Made by a program: the position numbers and the translations under genes. DNA of 64,000 nt. It comes from Auanema rhodensis (taxonomy: Eukaryota > Nematoda > Chromadorea > Rhabditida > Rhabditidae). The stretch is from NCBI GenBank assembly GCA_964057225.1, contig OZ059897.1:3100001-3164000 (forward strand), given 5' to 3'. Positions 11,073 to 24,719 of the stretch are shown in pieces. The notes beneath the pieces were generated by a model that made no database searches, was not told where the DNA came from, and saw only the letters and a list, made by a program, of their open reading frames with translations. Numbering within the stretch: the stretch's first letter is position 1; each line of letters starts with the position of its first letter.

Positions 11073-12125
11073 GGAATCTAAAAACATCTACGTTTTGTGA
11101 AATTATTTAGAAATTTTTCGGGAAAATTTTTGTCAAAATGTTTTTGGAAGCAATGTTGAGTGTACATGGGAACTCAACATACACTAATGCATTATTTTTC
11201 AAACGATCATAACTAATTTCTGTAAATAGCGTTTCTCAATGTAGTATAGTGCATTCGATGCGAATTTTTAAGCTGCGTCGATCTGTGTTATCAGATTTGA
11301 GTTAGCTTAAAAATGCACCGAGATATCAACTGATATATGTTCACACTTATATCCTCGATTTTCACCCTGAAGAAATAGTTTTTTCGTTGAAAAACATTGT
11401 CCATCGTCTTTGCCTTGAAAAAAGGAATCTAAAAACATCTACTTTTTGTGAAATTATTTAGAAATTTTTCGGGAAAATTTTTGTCAAAATGTTTTTGGAA
11501 GCAATGTTGAGTGTACATGGGAACTCAACATACACTAATGCATTATTTTTCAAACGATCATAACTTATTTTTGTATAGAGCGTTTCTCAATGTAGTATAG
11601 TGCATTCGATGCGGATTTTTAAGCTGCGTCGATCTGTGTTATCAGATTTGAGTTAGCTTAAAAATGCACCGAGATATCAACTGATATATGTTCACACTTA
11701 TATCCTCGACTTTCACCCTGAAGAAATAGTTTTTTCGTTGAAAAACATTGTCCATCGTCTTTGCCTTGAAAAAAGAAATCTAAAAACATCTACTTTTTGT
11801 GAAATTATTTAGAAATTTTTCGGGAAAATTTTTGTCACAATGTTTTTGAAAGCAATGTTGAGTGTACATGGAAACTCAACATACACTAATGCATCATTTT
11901 TCAAACGATCATAGCTAATTTTTGTATTGAGCGTTTCTCAATGTAGTTTAGTGCATTCGATGCGGATTTTTAAGCTGCGTCGATCTGTGTTATCAGATTT
12001 GCGCTAGCTTAAAAATGCACCGAGATATCAACTGATATAAGTTCACACTTATATCCTCGATTTTCACCCTGAAGAATTAATTTTTTCGTTGAATAACATT
12101 GTCCATCGTTTTTGCCTTGAAAAAA

Positions 12126-12455
12126 GGAATCTAAAAACATCTACTTTTTGTGAAATTATTTAGAAATTTTTCGGGAAAATTTTTGTCAAAATGTTTTTGG
12201 AAGCAATGTTGAGTGTACATGGGAACTCAACATACACTAATGCATTATTTTTCAAATGATCATAACTTATTTTTGTATAGAGCGTTTCTCAATGTAGTAT
12301 AGTGCATTCGATGCGGATTTTTAAGCTGCGTCGATCTGTGTTATCAGATTTGAGTTAGCTTAAAAATGCACCGAGATATCAACTGATATATGTTCACACT
12401 TATATCCTCGATTTTCACCCTGAAGAAATTGTCCATCGTCTTTGTCTTGAAAAAA
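12126..12455. repeat. 330-bp monomer (21-bp deletion)
   Basis: Junction 12427/12428. It carries a private CAAATGATCAT change near 12,255 and the TTATTTTTGTATAGAG form in place of TTATTTCTG. Confidence 0.9.
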
Positions 12456-12806
12456 GGAATCTAAAAACATCTACGTTTTGTGAAATTATTTAGAAATTTT
12501 TCGGGAAAATTTTTGTCAAAATGTTTTTGGAAGCAATGTTGAGTGTACATGGGAACTCAACATACACTAATGCATTATTTTTCAAACGATCATAACTAAT
12601 TTCTGTAAATAGCGTTTCTCAATGTAGTATAGTGCATTCGATGCGAATTTTTAAGCTGCGTCGATCTGTGTTATCAGATTTGAGTTAGCTTAAAAATGCA
12701 CCGAGATATCAACTGATATATGTTCACACTTATATCCTCGATTTTCACCCTGAAGAAATAGTTTTTTCGTTGAAAAACATTGTCCATCGTCTTTGCCTTG
12801 AAAAAA

Positions 12807-13157
12807 GGAATCTAAAAACATCTACTTTTTGTGAAATTATTTAGAAATTTTTCGGGAAAATTTTTGTCAAAATGTTTTTGGAAGCAATGTTGAGTGTACA
12901 TGAGAACTCAACATACACTAATGCATTATTTTTCAAACGATCATAACTAATTTCTGTAAATAGCGTTTCTCAATGTAGTATAGTGCATTCGATGCGAATT
13001 TTTAAGCTGCGTCGATCTGTGTTATCAGATTTGAGTTAGCTTAAAAATGCACCGAGATATCAACTGATATATGTTCACACTTATATCCTCGACTTTCACC
13101 CTGAAGAAATGATTTTTTCGTTGAATAACATTGTCCATCGTCTTCGTCTTGAAAAAA
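12807..13157. repeat. A/B boundary monomer
   Basis: The first two thirds are A-type (TAATTTCTGTAAATAG, GATGCGAATT). The end is B-type (CGACTTTC, GAAATGATT, GTTGAATAAC, CTTCGTCTTG). The switch lies between about 12,990 and 13,110. The loop of its inverted repeat has a private change (ACATGAGAAC, 12903). Confidence 0.7.
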
Positions 13158-15614
13158 GGAATCTAAAAACATCTACTTTTTGTGAAATTATTTAGAAATT
13201 TTTCGGGAAAATTTTTGTCAAAATGTTTTTGGAAGCAATGTTGAGTGTACATGGGAACTCAACATACACTAATGCATTATTTTTCAAACGATCATAACTT
13301 ATTTTTGTATAGAGCGTTTCTCAATGTAGTATAGTGCATTTGATGCGGATTTTTAAGCTGCGTCGATCTGTGTTATCAGATTTGAGTTAGCTTAAAAATG
13401 CACCGAGATATCAACTGATATATGTTCACACTTATATCCTCGACTTTCACCCTGAAGAAATGATTTTTTCGTTGAATAACATTGTCCATCGTCTTCGTCT
13501 TGAAAAAAGGAATCTAAAAACATCTACTTTTTGTGAAATTATTTAGAAATTTTTCGGGAAAATTTTTGTCAAAATGTTTTTGGAAGCAATGTTGAGTGTA
13601 CATGGGAACTCAACATACACTAATGCATTATTTTTCAAACGATCATAACTTATTTTTGTATAGAGCGTTTCTCAATGTAGTATAGTGCATTCGATGCGGA
13701 TTTTTAAGCTGCGTCGATCTGTGTTATCAGATTTGAGTTAGCTTAAAAATGCACCGAGATATCAACTGATATATGTTCACACTTATATCCTCGATTTTCA
13801 CCCTGAAGAAATGATTTTTTCGTTGAATAACATTGTCCATCGTCTTCGTCTTGAAAAAAGGAATCTAAAAACATCTACTTTTTGTGAAATTATTTAGAAA
13901 TTTTTCGGGAAAATTTTTGTCAAAATGTTTTTGGAAGCAATGTTGAGTGTACATGGGAACTCAACATACACTAATGCATTATTTTTCAAACGATCATAAC
14001 TAATTTTTGTAAATAGCGTTTCTCAAGGTAGTAAAGTGCATTCGATGCGGATTTTTAAGCTGCGTCGATCTGTTTTATCAGATTTGCGCTAGCTTAAAAA
14101 TGCACCAAGATATCAACTGATATAAGTTCACACTTATATCCTCGATTTTCACCCTGAAGAAATGATTTTTTCGTTGAAAAACATTGTCCATCGTCTTTGC
14201 CTTGAAAAAAGGAATCTAAAAACATCTACTTTTTGTGAAATTATTTAGAAATTTTTCGGGAAAATTTTTGTCAAAATGTTTTTGGAAGCAATGTTGAGTG
14301 TACATGGGAACTCAACATACACTAATGCATTATTTTTCAAACGATCATAACTTATTTTTGTATAGAGCGTTTCTCAATGTAGTATAGTGCATTCGATGCG
14401 GATTTTTAAGCTGCGTCGATATGTGTTATCAGATTTGAGTTAGCTTAAAAATGCACCGAGATATCAACTGATATATGTTCACACTTATATCCTCGACTTT
14501 CACCCTGAAGAAATGATTTTTTCGTTGAATAACATTGTCCATCGTCTTCGTCTTGAAAAAAGGAATCTAAAAACATCTACTTTTTGTGAAATTATTTAGA
14601 AATTTTTCGGGAAAATTTTTGTCAAAATGTTTTTGGAAGCAATGTTGAGTGTACATGGGAACTCAACATACACTAATGCATTATTTTTCAAACGATCATA
14701 ACTTATTTTTGTATAGAGCGTTTCTCAATGTAGTATAGTGCATTCGATGCGGATTTTTAAGCTGCGTCGATCTGTGTTATCAGATTTGAGTTAGCTTAAA
14801 AATGCACCGAGATATCAACTGATATATGTTCACACTTATATCCTCGATTTTCACCCTGAAGAAATGATTTTTTCGTTGAATAACATTGTCCATCGTCTTC
14901 GTCTTGAAAAAAGGAATCTAAAAACATCTACTTTTTGTGAAATTATTTAGAAATTTTTCGGGAAAATTTTTGTCAAAATGTTTTTGGAAGCAATGTTGAG
15001 TGTACATGGGAACTCAACATACACTAATGCATTATTTTTCAAACGATCATAACTAATTTTTGTAAATAGCGTTTCTCAAGGTAGTAAAGTGCATTCGATG
15101 CGGATTTTTAAGCTGCGTCGATCTGTGTTATCAGATTTGCGCTAGCTTAAAAATGCACCAAGATATCAACTGATATAAGTTCACACTTATATCCTCGATT
15201 TTCACCCTGAAGAAATGATTTTTTCGTTGAAAAACATTGTCCATCGTCTTTGCCTTGAAAAAAGGAATCTAAAAACATCTACTTTTTGTGAAATTATTTA
15301 GAAATTTTTCGGGAAAATTTTTGTCAAAATGTTTTTGGAAGCAATGTTGAGTGTACATGGGAACTCAGCATACACTAATGCATTATTTTTCAAACGATCA
15401 TAACTTATTTTTGTATAGAGCGTTTCTCAATGTAGTATAGTGCATTCGATGCGGATTTTTAAGCTGCGTCGATCTGTGTTATCAGATTTGAGTTAGCTTA
15501 AAAATGCACCGAGATATCAACTGATATATGTTCACACTTATATCCTCGATTTTCACCCTGAAGAAATGATTTTTTCGTTGAATAACATTGTCCATCGTCT
15601 TCGTCTTGAAAAAA
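13091..15614. repeat. Satellite domain B (trimer higher-order repeat)
   Basis: Monomers fall into three types in order: a CTCAAGG/GTAAAG/GCGCTAGC/ACCAAG/TATAAG copy ending CTTTGCCTTG, a TTATTTTTG copy with CGACTTTC, and a TTATTTTTG copy with CGATTTTC. The CAAGG marker recurs at 14024 and 15077, exactly 1,053 bp (three monomers) apart. The same trimer is the building block of the much larger block after 22,200. Confidence 0.8.
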
Positions 15615-18600
15615 GGAATCTAAAAATATCTACTTTTTGTGAAATTATTTAGAAATTTTTCGGGAAAATTTTTGTCAAAATGTTTTTGGAAGCAATGTTG
15701 AGTGTACATAGGAACTCAACATACACTAATGCATTATTTTTCAAACGATCATAACTAATTTTTGTATATAGCGTTTCTCAATGTAGTATAGTGCATTCGA
15801 TGCGGATTTTTGAGCTGCGTTGATCTGTGTTATCAGATTTGAGTTAACTTAAAAATGCACCGAGATATCAACTGATATAGGTTCACACTTATATCCTCGA
15901 TTTTCACCCTGAAGAAGTAGTTTTTTCGTTGAAAAACATTGTCCATCGTCTTCGTCATGAAAAAAGGAATCTAAAAACATCTACTTTTTAAGAAATTATT
16001 TAGAAATTTTTCGGGAAAATTTTTGTCAAAATGTTTTTGGAAGCAATGTTGAGTGTACATGGGAACTCAACATACACTAATGCATTATTTTTCAAACGAT
16101 CATAACTTATTTTTGTATAGAGCGTTTCTCAATGTAGTATAGTGCATTCGATGCGGATTTTTAAGCTGCGTCGATCTGTGTTATCAGATTTGAGTTAGCT
16201 TAAAAATGCACCGAGATATCAACTGATATATGTTCACACTTATATCCTCGATTTTCACCCTGAAGAAATGATTTTTTCGTTGAATAACATTTTCCATCGT
16301 CTTCGTCTTGAAAAAAGAAATCTAAAAACATCTACTTTTTGTGAAATTATTTAGAAATTTTTCGGGAAAATTTTTGTCAAAATGTTTTTAGAAGCAATGT
16401 TGAGTGTACATGGGAACTCAACATACACTAATGCATTATTTTTCAAACGATCATAACTAATTTTTGTAAATAGCGTTTCTCAAGGTAGTATAGTGCATTC
16501 GATGCGGATTTTTAAGCTGCGTCGATCTGTGTTATCAGATTTGAGTTAGCTTAAAAATGCACCGAGATATCAACTGATATATGTTCACACTTATATCCTC
16601 GATTTTCAAACTGAAGAATTGATTTTTTCGTTGAATAACATTGTCCATCGTCTTCGTCTTGAAAAAAGGAATCTAAAAACATCTACTTTTTGTGAAATTA
16701 TTTAGAAATTTTTCGGGAAAATTTTTGTCAAAATGTTTTTGGAAGCAATGTTGAGTGTACATGGGAACTCAGCATACACTAATGCATTATTTTTCAAACG
16801 ATAATAACTAATTTTTGTATAGAGCGTTTCTTAATGTAGTATAGTGCATTCGATGCGGATTTTTAAGTTGCGTTGATCTGTGTTATCAGATTTGAGTTAG
16901 CTTAAAAATGCACCGAGATATCAACTGATTTATGTTCACACTTATATCCTCGATTTTCACCCTGAAGAAATGATTTTTTCGATGAATAACATTGTCCATC
17001 ATCTTCGTCTTGAAAAAAGGAATCTAAAAACATCTACTTTTTGTGAAATTATTTAGAAATTTTTCGGGAAAATTTTTGTCAAAATGTTTTTGGAAGCAAT
17101 GTTGAGTGTACATGGGAACTCAACATACACTAATGCATTATTTTTCAAACGATCATAACTAATTTTTGTATAGAGCGTTTCTCAATGTAGTATAGTGCAT
17201 CCGATGCGGATTTTTAAGCTGCGTTGATCTGTGTTATCAGATTTGAGTTAACTTAAAAATGCACCGAGATATCAACTGATATAGGTTCACACTTATATCC
17301 TCGATTTTCACCCTGAAGAAGTAGTTTTTTCGTTGAAAAACATTGTCCATCGTCTTCGTCATGAAAAAAGGAATCTAAAAACATCTACTTTTTAAGAAAT
17401 TATTTAGAAATTTTTCGGGAAAATTTTTGTCAAAATGTTTTTGGAAGCAATGTTGAGTGTACATGGGAACTCAACATACACTAATGCATTATTTTTCAAA
17501 CGATCATAACTTATTTTTGTATAGAGCGTTTCTCAATGTAGTATAGTGCATTCGATGCGGATTTTTAAGCTGCGTCGATCTGTGTTATCAGATTTGAGTT
17601 AGCTTAAAAATGCACCGAGATATCAACTGATATATGTTCACACTTATATCCTCGATTTTCACCCTGAAGAAATGATTTTTTCGTTGAATAACATTTTCCA
17701 TCGTCTTCGTCTTGAAAAAAGAAATCTAAAAACATCTACTTTTTGTGAAATTATTTAGAAATTTTTCGGGAAAATTTTTGTCAAAATGTTTTTAGAAGCA
17801 ATGTTGAGTGTACATGGGAACTCAACATACACTAATGCATTATTTTTCAAACGATCATAACTAATTTTTGTAAATAGCGTTTCTCAAGGTAGTATAGTGC
17901 ATTCGATGCGGATTTTTAAGCTGCGTCGATCTGTGTTATCAGATTTGAGTTAGCTTAAAAATGCACCGAGATATCAACTGATATATGTTCACACTTATAT
18001 CCTCGATTTTCAAACTGAAGAATTGATTTTTTCGTTGAATAACATTGTCCATCGTCTTCGTCTTGAAAAAAGGAATCTAAAAACATCTACTTTTTGTGAA
18101 ATTATTTAGAAATTTTTCGGGAAAATTTTTGTCAAAATGTTTTTGGAAGCAATGTTGAGTGTACATGGGAACTCAACATACACTAATGCATTATTTTTCA
18201 AACGATCATAACTATTTTCTGTAAATAGCGTTTCTCAATGTAGTATAGTGCATTCGATGCGGATTTTTAAGCTGCGTTGATCTGTGTTATCAGATTTGAG
18301 TTAACTTAAAAATGCACCGAGATATCAACTGATATAGGTTCACACTTATATCCTCGATTTTCACCCTGAAGAAATAATTTTTTCGTTGAAAAACATTCTC
18401 CATCGTCTTCGTCATGAAAAAAGGAATCTAAAAACATCTACTTTTTGTGAAATTATTTAGAAATTTTTCGGGAAAATTTTTGTCAAAATGTTTTTGGAAG
18501 CAATGTTGAGTGTACATGGGAACTCAGCATACACTAATGCATTATTTTTCAAACGATAATAACTAATTTTTGTATAGAGCGTTTCTTAATGTAGTATAGT

Positions 18601-20528
18601 GCATTCGATGCGGATTTTTAAGTTGCGTTGATCTGTGTTATCAGATTTGAGTTAGCTTAAAAATGCACCGAGATATCAACTGATTTATGTTCACACTTAT
18701 ATCCTCGATTTTCACCCTGAAGAAATGATTTTTTCGATGAATAACATTGTCCATCATCTTCGTCTTGAAAAAAGGAATCTAAAAACATCTACTTTTTGTG
18801 AAATTATTTAGAAATTTTTCGGGAAAATTTTTGTCAAAATGTTTTTGGAAGCAATGTTGAGTGTACATGGGAACTCAACATACACTAATGCATTATTTTT
18901 CAAACGATCATAACTAATTTTTGTATAGAGCGTTTCTCAATGTAGTATAGTGCATCCGATGCGGATTTTTAAGCTGCGTTGATCTGTGTTATCAGATTTG
19001 AGTTAACTTAAAAATGCACCGAGATATCAACTGATATAGGTTCACACTTATATCCTCGATTTTCACCCTGAAGAAGTAGTTTTTTCGTTGAAAAACATTG
19101 TCCATCGTCTTCGTCATGAAAAAAGGAATCTAAAAACATCTACTTTTTAAGAAATTATTCAGAAATTTTTCGGGAAAATTTTTGTCAAAATGTTTTTGGA
19201 AGCAATGTTGAGTGTACATGGGAACTCAACATACACTAATGCATTATTTTTCAAACGATCATAACTTATTTTTGTATAGAGCGTTTCTCAATGTAGTATA
19301 GTGCATTCGATGCGGATTTTTAAGCTGCGTTGATCTGTGTTATCAGATTTGAGTTAACTTAAAAATGCACCGAGATATCAACTGATATAGGTTCACACTT
19401 ATATCCTCGATTTTCACCCTGAAGAAATAATTTTTTCGTTGAAAAACATTCTCCATCGTCTTCGTCATGAAAAAAGGAATCTAAAAACATCTACTTTTTG
19501 TGAAATTATTTAGAAATTTTTCGGGAAAATTTTTGTCAAAATGTTTTTGGAAGCAATGTTGAGTGTACATGGGAACTCAGCATACACTAATGCATTATTT
19601 TTCAAACGATAATAACTAATTTTCGTATAGAGCGTTTCTTAATGTAGTATAGTGCATTCGATGCGGATTTTTAAGTTGCGTTGATCTGTGTTATCAGATT
19701 TGAGTTAGCTTAAAAATGCACCGAGATATCAACTGATTTATGTTCACACTTATATCCTCGATTTTCACCCTGAAGAAATGATTTTTTCGATGAATAACAT
19801 TGTCCATCATCTTCGTCTTGAAAAAAGGAATCTAAAAACATCTACTTTTTGTGAAATTATTTAGAAATTTTTCGGGAAAATTTTTGTCAAAATGTTTTTG
19901 GAAGCAATGTTGAGTGTACATGGGAACTCAACATACACTAATGCATTATTTTTCAAACGATCATAACTAATTTTTGTATAGAGCGTTTCTCAATGTAGTA
20001 TAGTGCATCCGATGCGGATTTTTAAGCTGCGTTGATCTGTGTTATCAGATTTGAGTTAACTTAAAAATGCACCGAGATATCAACTGATATAGGTTCACAC
20101 TTATATCCTCGATTTTCACCCTGAAGAAGTAGTTTTTTCGTTGAAAAACATTGTCCATCGTCTTCGTCATGAAAAAAGGAATCTAAAAACATCTACTTTT
20201 TAAGAAATTATTTAGAAATTTTTCGGGAAAATTTTTGTCAAAATGTTTTTGGAAGCAATGTTGAGTGTACATGGGAACTCAACATACACTAATGCATTAT
20301 TTTTCAAACGATCATAACTTATTTTTGTATAGAGCGTTTCTCAATGTAGTATAGTGCATTCGATGCGGATTTTTAAGCTGCGTCGATCTGTGTTATCAGA
20401 TTTGAGTTAGCTTAAAAATGCACCGAGATATCAACTGATATATGTTCACACTTATATCCTCGATTTTCACCCTGAAGAAATGATTTTTTCGTTGAATTAC
20501 ATTTTCCATCGTCTTCGTCTTGAAAAAA
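15615..20528. repeat. Satellite domain C (GTTAAC / ATAATAAC subfamilies)
   Basis: Fourteen monomers. Diagnostic variants are GCGTTGAT, GAGTTAAC, TATAGG, GAAGAAGTAG, CTTCGTCATG, ACTTTTTAAG, ATAATAAC with CTTAATG, and TTTATG with CATCATC. The ACTTTTTAAG marker lies at 15990, 17394, 19149 and 20202, steps of 1,404, 1,755 and 1,053 bp. The unit has thus been copied with 4, 5 and 3 monomers, the extra monomer being the TATTTTCTG copy near 18,210. Linked rarer changes (CGATGAATAAC, GCATCCGATG) are shared by three units. Confidence 0.8.
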
Positions 20529-20858
20529 GGAATCTAAAAACATCTACTTTTTGTGAAATTATTTAGAAATTTTTCGGGAAAATTTTTGTCAAAATGTTTT
20601 TGGAAGCAATGTTGAGTGTACATGGGAACTCAACATACACTAATGCATTATTTTTCAAACGATCATAACTAATTTTTGTATAGAGCGTTTCTCAATGTAG
20701 TATAGTGCATTCGATGCGGATTTTTAAGCTGCGTCGATCTGTGTTATCAGATTTGAGTTAGCTTAAAAATGCACCGAGATATCAACTGATATATGTTCAC
20801 ACTTATATCCTCGATTTTCACCCTGAAGAAATTGTCCATCGTCTTTGTCTTGAAAAAA
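20529..20858. repeat. 330-bp monomer outside domain A
   Basis: Junction 20830/20831. It is the only deletion monomer after 12.5 kb and marks the left edge of the A' block. Its upstream part is TAATTTTTGTATAGAG, unlike the copy at 10743 that its downstream sequence matches, so the breakpoint probably lies within this monomer. Confidence 0.9.
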
Positions 20859-22200
20859 GGAATCTAAAAACATCTACGTTTTGTGAAATTATTTAGAAAT
20901 TTTTCGGGAAAATTTTTGTCAAAATGTTTTTGGAAGCAATGTTGAGTGTACATGGGAACTCAACATACACTAATGCATTATTTTTCAAACGATCATAACT
21001 AATTTCTGTAAATAGCGTTTCTCAATGTAGTATAATGCATTCGATGCGAATTTTTAAGCTGCGTCGATCTGTGTTATCAGATTTGAGTTAGCTTAAAAAT
21101 GCACCGAGATATCAACTGATATATGTTCACACTTATATCCTCGATTTTCACCCTGAAGAAATAGTTTTTTCGTTGAAAAACATTGTCCATCGTCTTTGCC
21201 TTGAAAAAAGGAATCTAAAAACATCTACTTTTTGTGAAATTATTTAGAAATTTTTCGGGAAAATTTTTGTCAAAATTGTTTTGGAAGCAATGTTGAGTGT
21301 ACATGGGAACTCAACATACACTAATGCATTATTTTTCAAACGATCATAACTTATTTTTGTATAGAGCGTTTCTCAATGTAGTATAGTGCATTCGATGCGG
21401 ATTTTTAAGCTGCGTCGATCTGTGTTATCAGATTTGAGTTAGCTTAAAAATGCACCGAGATATCAACTGATATATGTTCACACTTATATCCTCGACTTTC
21501 ACCCTGAAGAAATAGTTTTTTCGTTGAAAAACATTGTCCATCGTCTTTGCCTTGAAAAAAGGAATCTAAAAACATCTACTTTTTGTGAAATTATTTAGAA
21601 ATTTTTCGGGAAAATTTTTGTCACAATGTTTTTGAAAGCAATGTTGAGTGTACATGGAAACTCAACATACAGTAATGCATCATTTTTCAAACGATCATAG
21701 CTAATTTTTGTATTGAGCGTTTCTCAATGTAGTATAGTGCATTCGATGCGGATTTTTAAGCTGCGTCGATCTGTGTTATCAGATTTGCGCTAGCTTAAAA
21801 ATGCACCGAGATATCAACTGATATAAGTTCACACTTATATCCTCGATTTTCACCCTGAAGAATTAATTTTTTCGTTGAATAACATTGTCCATCGTTTTTG
21901 CCTTGAAAAAAGGAATCTAAAAACATCTACTTTTTGTGAAATTATTTAGAAATTTTTCGGGAAAATTTTTGTCAAAATGTTTTTGGAAGCAATGTTGAGT
22001 GTACATGGGAACTCAACATACACTAATGCATTATTTTTCAAACGATCATAACTTATTTTTGTATAGAGCGTTTCTCAATGTAGTATAGTGCATTCGATGC
22101 GGATTTTTAAGCTGCGTCGATCTGTGTTATCAGATTTGAGTTAGCTTAAAAATGCACCGAGATATCAACTGATATATGTTCACACTTATATCCTCGACTT
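20529..22200. repeat. Satellite domain A' (A-type block between C and B')
   Basis: A run of about five A-type monomers starting with the only 330-bp monomer outside domain A. From 20831 it matches the series from 11045 monomer by monomer (ACGTTTT; GATGCGAATT; TTATTTTTG with CGACTTTC; TCACAATG with GCATCATT and ATAGC; GCGCTAGC with TATAAG; CGTTTTTGCC). The offset is 9,786 bp, or 28 x 351 minus two 21-bp deletions. It changes into B-type sequence within the monomer at 21,912-22,262. Confidence 0.8.
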
Positions 22201-24719
22201 TCACCCTGAAGAAATGATTTTTTCGTTGAATAACATTGTCCATCGTCTTCGTCTTGAAAAAAGGAATCTAAAAACATCTACTTTTTGTGAAATTATTTAG
22301 AAATTTTTCGGGAAAATTTTTGTCAAAATGTTTTTGGAAGCAATGTTGAGTGTACATGGGAACTCAACATACACTAATGCTTTATTTTTCAAACGATCAT
22401 AACTTATTTTTGTATAGAGCGTTTCTCAATGTAGTATAGTGCATTCGATGCGGATTTTTAAGCTGCGTCGATCTGTGTTATCAGATTTGAGTTAGCTTAA
22501 AAATGCACCGAGATATCAACTGATATATGTTCACACTTATATCCTCGATTTTCACCCTGAAGAAATGATTTTTTCGTTGAATAACATTGTCCATCGTCTT
22601 CGTCTTGAAAAAAGGAATCTAAAAACATCTACTTTTTGTGAAATTATTCAGAAATTTTTCGGGAAAATTTTTGTCAAAATGTTTTTGGAAGCAATGTTGA
22701 GTGTACATGGGAACTCAACATACACTAATGCATTATTTTTCGAACGATCATAACTAATTTTTGTAAATAGCGTTTCTCAAGGTAGTATAGTGCATTCGAT
22801 GCGGATTTTTAAGCTGCGTCGATCTGTGTTATCAGATTTGCACTAGCTTAAAAATGCACCAAGATATCAACTGATATAAGTTCACACTTATATCCTCGAT
22901 TTTCACCCTGAAGAAATGATTTTTTCGTTGAAAAACATTGTCCATCGTCTTTGCCTTGAAAAAAGGAATCTAAAAACATCTACTTTTTGTGAAATTATTT
23001 AGAAATTTTTCGGGAAAATTTTTGTCAAAATGTTTTTGGAAGCAATGTTGAGTGTACATGGGAACTCAACATACACTAATGCATTATTTTTCAAACGATC
23101 ATAACTTATTTTTGTATAGAGCGTTTCTCAATGTAGTATAGTGCATTCGATGCGGATTTTTAAGCTGCGTCGATCTGTGTTATCAGATTTGAGTTAGCTT
23201 AAAAATGCACCGAGATATCAACTGATATATGTTCACACTTATATCCTCGACTTTCACCCTGAAGAAATGATTTTTTCGTTGAATAACATTGTCCATCGTC
23301 TTCGTCTTGAAAAAAGGAATCTAAAAACATCTACTTTTTGTGAAATTATTTAGAAATTTTTCGGGAAAATTTTTGTCAAAATGTTTTTGGAAGCAATGTT
23401 GAGTGTACATGGGAACTCAACATACACTAATGCATTATTTTTCAAACGATCATAACTTATTTTTGTATAGAGCGTTTCTCAATGTAGTATAGTGCATTCG
23501 ATGCGGATTTATAAGCTGCGTCGATCTGTGTTATCAGATTTGAGTTAGCTTAAAAATGCACCGAGATATCAACTGATATATGTTCACACTTATATCCTCG
23601 ATTTTCACCCTGAAGAAATGATTTTTTCGTTGAATAACATTGTCCATCGTCTTCGTCTTGAAAAAAGGAATCTAAAAACATCTACTTTTTGTGAAATTAT
23701 TTAGAAATTTTTCGGGAAAATTTTTGTCAAAATGTTTTTGGAAGCAATGTTGAGTGTACATGGGAACTCAACATACACTAATGCATTATTTTTCGAACGA
23801 TCATAACTAATTTTTGTAAATAGCGTTTCTCAAGGTAGTATAGTGCATTCGATGCGGATTTTTAAGCTGCGTCGATCTGTGTTATCAGATTTGCACTAGC
23901 TTAAAAATGCACCAAGATATCAACTGATATAAGTTCACACTTATATCCTCGATTTTCACCCTGAAGAAATGATTTTTTCGTTGAAAAACATTGTCCATCG
24001 TCTTTGCCTTGAAAAAAGGAATCTAAAAACATCTACTTTTTGTGAAATTATTTAGAAATTTTTCGGGAAAATTTTTGTCAAAATGTTTTTGGAAGCAATG
24101 TTGAGTGTACATGGGAACTCAACATACACTAATGCATTATTTTTCAAACGATCATAACTTATTTTTGTATAGAGCGTTTCTCAATGTAGTATAGTGCATT
24201 CGATGCGGATTTTTAAGCTGCGTCGATCTGTGTTATCAGATTTGAGTTAGCTTAAAAATGCACCGAGATATCAACTGATATATGTTCACACTTATATCCT
24301 CGACTTTCACCCTGAAGAAATGATTTTTTCGTTGAATAACATTGTCCATCGTCTTCGTCTTGAAAAAAGGAATCTAAAAACATCTACTTTTTGTGAAATT
24401 ATTTAGAAATTTTTCGGGAAAATTTTTGTCAAAATGTTTTTGGAAGCAATGTTGAGTGTACATGGGAACTCAACATACACTAATGCATTATTTTTCAAAC
24501 GATCATAACTTATTTTTGTATAGAGCGTTTCTCAATGTAGTATAGTGCATTCGATGCGGATTTTTAAGCTGCGTCGATCTGTGTTATCAGATTTGAGTTA
24601 GCTTAAAAATGCACCGAGATATCAACTGATATATGTTCACACTTATATCCTCGATTTTCACCCTGAAGAAATGATTTTTTCGTTGAATAACATTGTCCAT
24701 CGTCTTCGTCTTGAAAAAA

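Larger units (their letters stand above)
9381..11447. repeat. Segmental duplication, right copy (partner 5,934-8,000)
   Basis: Matches the left copy in monomer order, length variants and linked substitutions. Its last part, from 11045, is copied again into A' at 20831, so this stretch has been duplicated at least twice. Confidence 0.85.
1..13090. repeat. Satellite domain A (GCGCTAGC / 330-bp monomer subfamilies)
   Basis: About 37 monomers. Diagnostic variants are GCATCATT, ATCATAGC, GTATTGAG, GCGCTAGC, GAAGAATTAATT, TCACAATG with TTTTTGAAAGC, and the 21-bp deletion. The first 2.1 kb shows a partial trimer period: CTTTTCGTG at 33 and 1085, and the GCATCATT change at 480 and 1533, are 1,053 bp apart after allowing for one 1-bp deletion. 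The right boundary lies inside the monomer at 12,807-13,157, which has an A-type first part and a B-type end. Confidence 0.8.
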
